Shown here piece after piece: positions 1-6,230 of a DNA stretch of 26,089 nt. Positions within the stretch are counted from its first letter, which is position 1, and each line of letters opens with the position of its first letter. The position numbers and the translations under genes are program-made. This stretch comes from an uncultured Clostridia bacterium (GTDB lineage Bacteria; Bacillota; Clostridia; Oscillospirales; Oscillospiraceae): assembly GCA_946184215.1 (NCBI GenBank), contig CAMHER010000004.1, forward strand, positions 1-26,089, written 5' to 3'. Under the pieces are notes generated by a model. The model worked only from the letters and a program-made list of their open reading frames with translations, was not told the origin of the DNA and did not search any database.

Positions 1-26
1 GCACCCCACCTTTGACCCCGGGGTGC
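1..26. other. Short GC-rich inverted repeat at window edge
   Basis: A 7-bp perfect inverted repeat (GCACCCC at 1-7, GGGGTGC at 20-26) encloses a 12-base loop. It is cut close by the window edge, so its context is unknown. It could be part of a transposon end or of a terminator of a gene to the left. Confidence 0.25.
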
Positions 27-57
27 AGTGGTATCCAAATTAGCGTGATTTGCCATT

Positions 58-104
58 TCGAGTGGAGATAACTGACTCGAGTTATCTCCACTCGATTTCT
101 TTTT
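58..104 (+). terminator. Strong intrinsic terminator-like hairpin
   Basis: A 16-bp perfect stem (58-73 with 80-95) around a 6-base loop is followed on the plus strand by a T-rich run ending at 104. The orientation fits termination of rightward transcription entering from the left of the window, which would shield the minus-strand recombinase gene. Read on the minus strand the stem is followed by AAATGG, so it is a poor terminator for the recombinase. Because it lies just beyond the recombinase stop it could also mark the element end. Confidence 0.6.
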
Positions 105-109
105 GCCCG

Positions 110-1819
110 TTACGCAGACTCCGTTCTGGGCAGGTAACGGACCGCTACGCCTTTACGCGTGTTCTCCGTCACGTCTTGTTTCGGATCACTTGGCAGATCC
201 AGATACCCCACAAACCGATAATAGATCACGATCCGCTGGATTCTGTTCTTGCCGCTTCCTTCTGCCTCATAGACTACGATCCTGTCGATTAGTTCCTGCA
301 GGAGCGGGGCTGTCAGCGTGTCCATATCCATGAACCTGCGCACCGCGGCCAGGAATGTGTCCCGACCCTTCTGCGCTGTGCCCATAGCGGAAATCTCGTC
401 TCTCAAGGAGGCGATCCTTGCCTTCAGATCCATCCGTTCAGTCTCGTAGCGATTTGCAAGCTGAAGAAACCATTCATCCGAGACCTTGCCGGAGATGTTG
501 TCCTCATACAGCTTCTGCACCGTTTGAGATATCGTATCGCTGCGCAGGAGTGCCTGTTGGAGCTCCGTCTCCAGACGCTTCCGTTTTGCAAAGAGCTCTT
601 TGTCAGTTTCCTGAGAAAGGAGTTCTACGAAGGCCTCTTCGTCCTCCCGAAGAAAGGCTGACAGCCGCCTTAACTCCAGGGTTACCACCTGATAGATGGC
701 ATCCTCCCGAAGGTAGTGCCTTTTCGTACAGGTCCCTCTATAATCGCCCTTGTAATTGGAGCAGCCAAAGAATCGGATGCCCCGGCTGGTATTGAAGTGG
801 TAGCAGAGCTTTTTACCGCAGTCGGAGCAGTAGAGCAGACCTGAAAAGATGCTCTTTTCTCCGTTCTGCGGCTTGGGCTTTCGTTGCTTTGTCTTCCCCA
901 GCCGGTTCTGGACCAGTTCGAAAGTATCCCGGTCTATGATCGGTTCATGGACATCATGGAATACTTTCCAGTTCTCCTCAGGGTTTTCCAGCCGTTTCTT
1001 GTTCTTGAAGGACTTGGAGTAGGTCTTGAAATTGATCACGTCCCCACAGTATTCCTGCTGACGAAGGATCGTCCAGACCGTACTCATATTCCAACGGCAT
1101 GGGTCGATACGCGTTCGTTTTCCGCCGCGCTTCAAGCCCTTGCTGAACCAATATGCCAAGGGAATCATGACATGGTCCTCCTGGAGTATGTGAGCGATAG
1201 TCTCCACGCCGTTCCCTTCCAGGTACAGCCGGAAGATCCGCTGCACGACTTCCGCCGGTTCCGGATCAATGATCCATCGCCCTTTGTTATCCGGATCTTT
1301 CATATAACCGTACGGCGGCTGGGAGAGAGGTACGCCCATGTTTCCGCGCAGACGGTGAGAGGAACGAACCTTGCGACTGATATCCCTGGCGTACATCTCG
1401 TTCATGATATTTTTGAACGGTGCCAGTTCATTTTCACCGTCCGCACTGTCCACCATGTCGTTCACGGCTATGAACCGAACATTGTGCTCCGGGAAGTAGA
1501 TGTCGGTGTAATGACCGACGGATACGTAGTCCCTCCCGAGCCGGCTCAAGTCCTTTACCATGACCGTAGAAACATACCCTAGATCGATGTCTTCCAGCAT
1601 CTGCTGGAAACCCGGGCGATTGAAGTTGGTCCCTGTGAAGCCGTCATCCACATAGCAGCGGGTGTTGGTCAGCCCGTACTCTTTTGCCTTTTGCTGCAAC
1701 AGAGTCTTTTGATTGGAGATGGAGTTGCTCTCGCTCTCTGTTCCGTCATCCCGGGATAACCGGCAGTACAGCGCCGTTACGCCGTCCCGGGCAATATTGT
1801 TTTTGTAGTTCGACTGCAT
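110..1819 (-). CDS. Large serine recombinase (integrase of the mobile element)
   Basis: A 569-residue site-specific recombinase of the large serine (TnpX-like) family, expected to integrate and excise the element by forming 5' phosphoserine links. The resolvase domain spans about residues 14-165, with YCRLSRDD placing the nucleophile at Ser22, the DGFTGTNFNRPGF segment at 59-71 and SRLGRD at 92-97. A recombinase domain follows (about 165-300). A zinc ribbon comes next, with cysteines 331, 334, 353 and 364, then a coiled coil and a DUF4368-type tail. The length is normal for the family and the frame is intact, so it is probably functional. Its start codon directly abuts the stop of the small gene upstream, indicating translational coupling. 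The family assignment is firm; the att sites could not be identified. Confidence 0.95.
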   Translation of the reverse strand: MQSNYKNNIARDGVTALYCRLSRDDGTESESNSISNQKTLLQQKAKEYGLTNTRCYVDDGFTGTNFNRPGFQQMLEDIDLGYVSTVMVKDLSRLGRDYVSVGHYTDIYFPEHNVRFIAVNDMVDSADGENELAPFKNIMNEMYARDISRKVRSSHRLRGNMGVPLSQPPYGYMKDPDNKGRWIIDPEPAEVVQRIFRLYLEGNGVETIAHILQEDHVMIPLAYWFSKGLKRGGKRTRIDPCRWNMSTVWTILRQQEYCGDVINFKTYSKSFKNKKRLENPEENWKVFHDVHEPIIDRDTFELVQNRLGKTKQRKPKPQNGEKSIFSGLLYCSDCGKKLCYHFNTSRGIRFFGCSNYKGDYRGTCTKRHYLREDAIYQVVTLELRRLSAFLREDEEAFVELLSQETDKELFAKRKRLETELQQALLRSDTISQTVQKLYEDNISGKVSDEWFLQLANRYETERMDLKARIASLRDEISAMGTAQKGRDTFLAAVRRFMDMDTLTAPLLQELIDRIVVYEAEGSGKNRIQRIVIYYRFVGYLDLPSDPKQDVTENTRKGVAVRYLPRTESA

Positions 1820-2056
1820 TTATGCCTCCTTTCCGGCAGCCGAACGACCATATTCCGATGATAGCGTATCACGGTCCACAGCATCACACAATTCTGCGGC
1901 GCTTCTTTTCAGAATCCGGCAGAAACGGTCCCGAAGCGTTACGCGCCGTTTCGGCTGCTGTACGAACCTGGAGGATACGACGTACCGGACGCCGTTGATC
2001 GTGTAGTCAGAATCGGACGGGGATCGATCAGACAGAATACGGTAATCAGTCTTCAT
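1820..2056 (-). CDS. Small element protein, possibly TnpW-like
   Basis: A 78-residue protein between the ParB-like gene (4-bp ATGA overlap) and the recombinase (no gap). The middle segment TINGVRYVVSSRF, followed by a basic helix rich in Arg, resembles the short TnpW-type proteins encoded beside serine recombinases of Tn4451-like elements. I recognise this only from general appearance. No catalytic motif is visible. The tight coupling implies that it is co-produced with the recombinase, perhaps as an accessory or excision factor. That role is inferred from position alone. Confidence 0.6.
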   Translation of the reverse strand: MKTDYRILSDRSPSDSDYTINGVRYVVSSRFVQQPKRRVTLRDRFCRILKRSAAELCDAVDRDTLSSEYGRSAAGKEA

Positions 2057-3015
2057 CTCTCTGCCTCCCGGGACCGCTGTTTTTGCTTAACCGAAGGATC
2101 ATTCTGCTCTTCCAACATTCGCAGAATCGACCGCTGAATATCCCGTATGCTATACTCGGCAGGAAAGAAGCGTCGGATGTCCTGCACCGGTATGCTGACG
2201 TGTTCCCGCTGGTTGGCTTTCTGTTCTGACATCACCGCCATGATGCCGTCTTCGTCCAGATCGCCGTTACGGAACAGATTCTTCATGCGGACCGCCTGGG
2301 AGTAGGAGGGCGTGCAATCCTCCGCTTCCATGGCGTCCAGCACCATATACTGCAGATCCTCGTCCAGATAGGACAGCGCTTCGCCGACCGACAGCGCGAT
2401 CTCGTCCCGGTCCATATAATCCAGAAGCTCCGGGATCAGGTTCGTCAGCCGCGCATACCGGCGCATGGTATCGCCGCTGACGCCGAATGCTTCCGCCGCC
2501 GCGTCGTCGGATCGGAAATTTGCCGCAGCTTGCGGCGCATTTTCTTTTCTGGGTCGTCCGGCTTTCCGGCGCATAGCTTCCAGCTTCATCTTATAGGCGA
2601 ACGCCTTTTCCGACGGGAGCAGATGCTCGCGGTGCAGGTTGCTGTCCACCATCCGGATCACGGCTTCGTCCCGGGTAAGTTCAGTCACAATCACCGGAAC
2701 CGTCTCCAACCCGATGATCTCTGCCGCACGGCAGCGTCGGTGACCGGAGATGATCTCGTATTCGTCAGAGCCTTCCACCGGACGGACAAGGATCGGAGAG
2801 AGAATACCGTTCTCCCGGATGCTCTCCACCAGCTGATCCATAGCGCCGTCTTCGCTCACCTTGAACGGATGATCGGGGAAGGGACTCAGCGCATCCAGCG
2901 GCATAACGGTGATCGTTGTGGGTTCAGGGTTCTTGGGAACATCGATGGTCTGAGGTTCTTTCCTCAGCGCTTTCCGTACAATGTCCCAGTTGCGGTTCAT
3001 ATCTTTTTCTTTCAT
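2053..3015 (-). CDS. ParB-like nuclease/partition domain protein
   Basis: A 320-residue ParB/Srx-fold protein. The N-terminal ParB domain (about residues 32-125) carries the signature ISGHRRCRAAE with GHRR at 91-94. A helix-turn-helix is visible at about 171-192 (AEAFGVSGDTMRRYARL), preceded by a basic linker containing GRPRK. ParB family proteins bind DNA and, in chromosomal and plasmid homologues, hydrolyse CTP to slide on DNA. Copies in mobile elements often act in maintenance or regulation without a ParA partner, and no ParA is present here. It overlaps the MobC-like gene by 4 bp upstream and the small gene by 4 bp downstream. Start: Met1 is coupled to the mobC stop; Met6 is an alternative. 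Confidence 0.88.
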   Translation of the reverse strand: MKEKDMNRNWDIVRKALRKEPQTIDVPKNPEPTTITVMPLDALSPFPDHPFKVSEDGAMDQLVESIRENGILSPILVRPVEGSDEYEIISGHRRCRAAEIIGLETVPVIVTELTRDEAVIRMVDSNLHREHLLPSEKAFAYKMKLEAMRRKAGRPRKENAPQAAANFRSDDAAAEAFGVSGDTMRRYARLTNLIPELLDYMDRDEIALSVGEALSYLDEDLQYMVLDAMEAEDCTPSYSQAVRMKNLFRNGDLDEDGIMAVMSEQKANQREHVSIPVQDIRRFFPAEYSIRDIQRSILRMLEEQNDPSVKQKQRSREAER

Positions 3016-3362
3016 TTTCTTTCCTTTCTTACATCCTTCCTGTCCTGTGCGTACGGAGCCAGAAATGCCAGTTCTGCTTTTATCTGCTGCATGATCTCAA
3101 GAACCTGCTTGGAATCACACTCCGTTACAATACCGCGTGCGTTTACAGCACGGGCGATTTCATTGACCTCGTCTCCAAGCGTGCCGATTCTATCTGCCAG
3201 CGATCGCCAGTCGATATTCGGACGTTCACGGATTGTGGTCTCCATGATCTGCTTTCTCAGATACGCGGACATTGTCATGCCTGCGTCTGCGCTCTTTTTC
3301 TTTAATGCTGAAAGCTCTGTGTCATTCAGCATGATGTGTACTCGTTTATCGAATTTGCGCAT
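3012..3362 (-). CDS. mobC: MobC-like mobilization accessory protein
   Basis: A 116-residue protein with an N-terminal ribbon-helix-helix segment (KRVHIMLNDTELSALKKKSADAGMT-type pattern, then MSAYLRKQI), followed by the conserved helical region with VNEIARAVNARG, typical of MobC (plasmid mobilization relaxosome) proteins. In known systems MobC helps the relaxase melt and nick oriT. A good ribosome site (AAAGGAG) precedes the start at normal spacing. It is the first gene of a tightly coupled minus-strand operon with the ParB-like, small and recombinase genes. No relaxase gene lies in the window, so mobilization would need a relaxase from outside or has been lost. Confidence 0.82.
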   Translation of the reverse strand: MRKFDKRVHIMLNDTELSALKKKSADAGMTMSAYLRKQIMETTIRERPNIDWRSLADRIGTLGDEVNEIARAVNARGIVTECDSKQVLEIMQQIKAELAFLAPYAQDRKDVRKERK

Positions 3363-3645
3363 GTTTTTCTCCTTTCAGTCGATTTTGATTTCCGCTCTGA
3401 AGCGGCATAGGGTTTCAGGGTTATCCTGACAAGCGGCATTTGTACACACAAATCCCATGCTTGCACGGACTCCGTCCTGCAAGAAATGAGTCCCCAAATG
3501 CTATGCTTGCAAGGACACCGCGCAAGCAGAAAATGTTCGCTTGCGCGGTCGGCGTGACGACGACAACAGCCGGATACAGAGGGTAAAACTCTTTTTCCTT
3601 CTTCTCTCTCAAAGTGTTTTTACCCCCCTGTTACGGTTGTCATTG
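3363..3645 (-). other. Candidate oriT region upstream of mobC
   Basis: This is the 283-bp gap between vapE and mobC. It contains an 11-bp perfect inverted repeat (3517-3527 and 3539-3549, ACCGCGCAAGC and its complement) around an 11-base loop. Several repeated TGCTTGCA/CTTGCAAG-type words flank it on the low-coordinate side. A 63-codon minus-strand frame (3421-3612) covers the same stretch. I believe similar translations ending in CKHGICVYKCRLSG recur beside mobilization genes, but this recollection is unverified and the frame may not be a gene. An oriT immediately upstream of mobC is the usual arrangement. The assignment rests on position and the hairpin. Confidence 0.4.
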
Positions 3646-5028
3646 TCACTGATCAAGGCTGACTGGAAGAGGATCATCTTCGAATAATCCAACCGGAAGC
3701 TGTTCTTGCGTAAATCCGTCGGCGTCCGGCGGAACACGCTCCCATCCACGCTGCTGACCGTACAGCACATATCTCCGTGTGCTCGGATACCGGCGCCATT
3801 GCGGAAGACGTCCGTCTTTGATTTCCGTATTGACGATTTCCGCGATCTCGCGCAGGTCGTATTGCGTCGGTTCGCGGAACGCGGTAAACGCTTCACGGTA
3901 GATCATCCGGGAGCAGACATTGTTCTCTGCCGTACGGTCCAGGAAGCCGATGATCATGCCGATCCGGTCATCCTCCGGGAGAAAGTCCTGCTGCAGCGCA
4001 GCGAGATGCATTTCGATCTCCTTCGGCAGTGAAAGCGAATAATTACCGCTCCGGAAGATCGTCATGGCTTCCGCCCAGACCTGTTCGCAGTAGGCGCGGC
4101 TTTCGGCTTCGTTTTCCAGGATATGGACCTCGGCCTGCTTTGCGTCGATCTCCACCGGCATAAAGCGGCGGTTGCCGCTCCGGTCGGCGGGAAGAAACGC
4201 CTTCCGGTTTGCGCTGCCGCAGAATACGCATTGGCGGGGGATGTCCTTCGGGTGACGGTCATACGGCACTTTGTATGTGTCATACTGCCGGGAGATAAAT
4301 GCCTTGATTTCTTCCACCCGGGCCTTGCTCATAGCGTTCATCTCGGACAGTTCCACGATCAGATGCCCAGATAGCCTTCTGCAGACGTTGTCATCGTCGA
4401 GACGCCGGATATCGTCGGTGAACCATTCGTCCTGCATGGCCATGAACCGGAAGAAGGTGGATTTGCCCGCGCCCTGATTGCCGGTCAGGCAGAGCATGAG
4501 ATCCGCCTTGATGCCCGGCGTGAACACACGCGCGATCGCTTCCAGCAGCCACACGGTCATGAAGGCGGTATTGACCTCGGAGATCTCCGCACCCAGGAAA
4601 TGGTGGAGTACATACGGGATGCGGGATATGCCGTCATGGACAAGGGACTCGAGCCTGTCCCGGATCGGATGGAAACGATTCTCGTTTGCCGCAACGTCGA
4701 TCGCCGACGCAAGGAGCTTTTCCGAGGAGATCCCGTACTGTCGCTCGATATACAGGCGGAGATAATTCGCATCCGTATCGGTCAGCGGAGCGTCCCGGTT
4801 TCTCTTCCAGCCAAGATCCCTGACGATATGGATCCTGCTGCTGAGTTCATTCAGGCGGATCGCTCCGAAAAGCATCGGGTCGCTTGTAAGGATCGCGACA
4901 TAGTTGCTGATGGTATTGCTGACAGCGCCGTCCTTGTTCCGGTCGAGCGCTTTTTTGATCTTATCGATTTCCCGTTTCTGTTCTTTTGTAGGTGTGGACA
5001 GTACCACGGTCGTTGTTTCTCCTTTCAT
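3646..5028 (-). CDS. vapE: VapE-family (virulence-associated E) helicase/ATPase
   Basis: A 460-residue member of the virulence-associated E family, superfamily 3-like P-loop ATPases found in phages, satellites and integrative elements, where they act in element replication. The Walker A motif GNQGAGKS is at 183-190 and Walker B is LIVELSE at about 223-229. A sensor-type segment VFCGSANRKAFLPADRSGNRRF follows. The N-terminal 150 residues contain no primase zinc finger or Toprim motif, so this is the helicase part only; a separate primase is not visible here. Start choice: the ATG at 5028 has GGGGG upstream at normal spacing, but a stronger AAAGGAG lies just inside the frame and would suit a GTG at codon 8 (5007). 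Two palindromes that look like operators lie directly upstream. Confidence 0.88.
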   Translation of the reverse strand: MKGETTTVVLSTPTKEQKREIDKIKKALDRNKDGAVSNTISNYVAILTSDPMLFGAIRLNELSSRIHIVRDLGWKRNRDAPLTDTDANYLRLYIERQYGISSEKLLASAIDVAANENRFHPIRDRLESLVHDGISRIPYVLHHFLGAEISEVNTAFMTVWLLEAIARVFTPGIKADLMLCLTGNQGAGKSTFFRFMAMQDEWFTDDIRRLDDDNVCRRLSGHLIVELSEMNAMSKARVEEIKAFISRQYDTYKVPYDRHPKDIPRQCVFCGSANRKAFLPADRSGNRRFMPVEIDAKQAEVHILENEAESRAYCEQVWAEAMTIFRSGNYSLSLPKEIEMHLAALQQDFLPEDDRIGMIIGFLDRTAENNVCSRMIYREAFTAFREPTQYDLREIAEIVNTEIKDGRLPQWRRYPSTRRYVLYGQQRGWERVPPDADGFTQEQLPVGLFEDDPLPVSLDQ

Positions 5029-5034
5029 TTTTCC

Positions 5035-5080
5035 CCCAGCTTAAGCTGCGGTTTTCTCTCAAAAGGCCCAGCTTAAGCTG
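5035..5080 (-). promoter_or_regulatory. Twin palindromic operator upstream of vapE
   Basis: The 14-base word CCCAGCTTAAGCTG occurs at 5035-5048 and again at 5067-5080. Each copy holds the perfect 12-bp palindrome CAGCTTAAGCTG. The copies are spaced 32 bp apart, close to three helical turns, and the first overlaps the vapE ribosome-binding region. This is the classic layout of two sites bound cooperatively by a dimeric repressor on one DNA face. The cognate protein is unknown. No confident -10/-35 pair was identified here. Confidence 0.6.
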
Positions 5081-5640
5081 GACTTTTTGAACATTTCAAT
5101 CCTCGGTAAGGGTATTTATCCTCTGAAGGCGTTACCCTCAAAAAACGGTCGCCAGAGGGGGGGTACTGAGGCAAAAGTGTACATATCCAGGGCCGTCGTT
5201 CTCACGCATGTTCTGTCGAACCCCCGCATCCCGCGGAGCCGCCCAATGCTGTGACGCGTTCAAGGCGGAAGTATCATTCTGGTGTTGCCCTGATCTGCTG
5301 TTCAGTTGTCAAGGTGCTGGGGTCGAAATATTTACCCCTCTATCTTTCAAATGGACAAAAAAAACGGGGGTGGCCCACTTTTTTGGCAAGAAAAAATTTT
5401 TTTATTTGTAAATTTTTTGATTATTCGCGGAATACAGCATCCAAAACTCCGTTTTACACGGTTTGCTGAACATTGTTTTTAAATCGACTTTCTCCCCCTC
5501 ACCTATAACGGCAAAGATAAATGGTTTTTTTCACGGTCTCCCGGAAAATATATTTTCCATCTTCATTTGTTCCCTCTACCTATAACGGCATTTCAGAAAG
5601 GGCTCTTTGGACAAAACCGAGGCGTTTTGGAGGTTATATT
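5081..5640. other. Non-coding stretch, AT-rich, origin-like repeats
   Basis: No credible gene is present. The distal part, from about 5340, is strongly AT-rich with A and T tracts. A 13-base direct repeat ACCTATAACGGCA occurs at 5501-5513 and 5578-5590. Between the two copies lies a perfect 16-bp palindrome GGAAAATATATTTTCC (5543-5558). The nearer part (5108-5165) holds short GC-rich inverted words such as CCTCTG/CAGAGG. A direct-repeat/palindrome/AT-rich combination next to vapE fits an element replication origin, but this is inference. Confidence 0.35.
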
Positions 5641-5649
5641 TTTTGAGAA

Positions 5650-5935
5650 TCACTTTACGTACAAATAGGTATAGGGGATGAGCGACGCTGCTTGCGCGAG
5701 AATTCTTTCTCGCTGTACCATATCCTTTGCTGAAGAAGTAGATTCGTCCGCAACTTCAGCGACTCCTCGTAAAAAGAATTTGATCCGGTTTTCCCAATCC
5801 CCTTTTTTTCGGACATCCATTAATCGATCATACGCCGCGATTTTCGCTTTCAGCGACATCTGCTCCGCTTCATCTCGGTTCGTCAACTGCAGAAATCACT
5901 CGTCGGAACCATCCCGGATACTATGAGATTAAACA
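5650..5935 (-). pseudogene. C-terminal remnant of a second serine recombinase
   Basis: Read on the minus strand, the translation is SIRDGSDE, stop, FLQLTNRDEAEQMSLKAKIA and onward to a stop near 5650. This aligns with the intact recombinase in this window at SDEWFLQLANRYETERMDLKARIA, the TGG tryptophan codon having become TGA. The catalytic, zinc-ribbon and recombinase domains are absent and the last 40 residues have diverged. The frame after the stop (about 78 codons from a TTG) could still be read, but no ribosome site is evident. This is a fossil of an earlier recombinase-bearing element at the same locus. Confidence 0.75.
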
Positions 5936-5956
5936 CGAATAATTTGGTAAACAGCG

Positions 5957-6007
5957 TTGCCAACCAATTACAAAAGTGATACAATTAAAATGTATTATTA
6001 TAAGGAG
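5957..6007 (+). promoter_or_regulatory. Sigma70-type promoter and ribosome site of the TIR operon
   Basis: TTGCCA (5957-5962) and TACAAT (5980-5985) are separated by exactly 17 bp. They are followed by a short leader and AAGGAG (6002-6007), placed 8 bases before the ATG at 6016. It is the only convincing promoter I see for the genes between 6016 and 24078. Confidence 0.75.
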
Positions 6008-6015
6008 ATGAGACC

Positions 6016-6210
6016 ATGGAAGATGCTAAATTGATCATTTCTCCCAAACGGTATTCAGACGAATCACAGGTACTGTCCGTGCGCATGCCGAAAGGAATGC
6101 TGAAGGATCTGGACGCCATTGCGCAAAAAACCGGACGCACGCGCAACGAGCTGATCGTCATGAGCATCGAATTCACTTTGGATCATCTGGAAATCGAAGA
6201 AAAGAAATAA
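6016..6210 (+). CDS. Ribbon-helix-helix (CopG/Arc-type) regulator
   Basis: A 64-residue protein with the pattern of a ribbon-helix-helix DNA-binding protein. A beta strand at about 19-24 (QVLSVRMPKG) is followed by helix A (MLKDLDAIAQKTG) and helix B (TRNELIVMSIEFTLDHLE). Such proteins bind operators as dimers through the paired strands. As the first gene behind the promoter and 20 bp ahead of the first TIR gene, it is a natural autoregulator of the whole operon. It has no adjacent toxin of a classical toxin-antitoxin type, although repressing NADase genes would be a comparable task. The family is clear from pattern; the operator has not been located. Confidence 0.85.
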   Translation: MEDAKLIISPKRYSDESQVLSVRMPKGMLKDLDAIAQKTGRTRNELIVMSIEFTLDHLEIEEKK

Positions 6211-6230
6211 AGGATTGTTGAGGGGGCAGT

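Noticed and set aside
31..43. 13-bp inverted match between the left edge (31-43) and the operon terminator (24207-24219) as possible element ends
   Set aside because: Several matches of this length are expected by chance in 26 kb, and the right copy is explained by the terminator stem and loop.
2530..3429. 299-codon plus-strand frame across the ParB-like and MobC-like genes
   Set aside because: Antisense to two genes with firm family motifs and coupled start/stop overlaps; no ribosome site.
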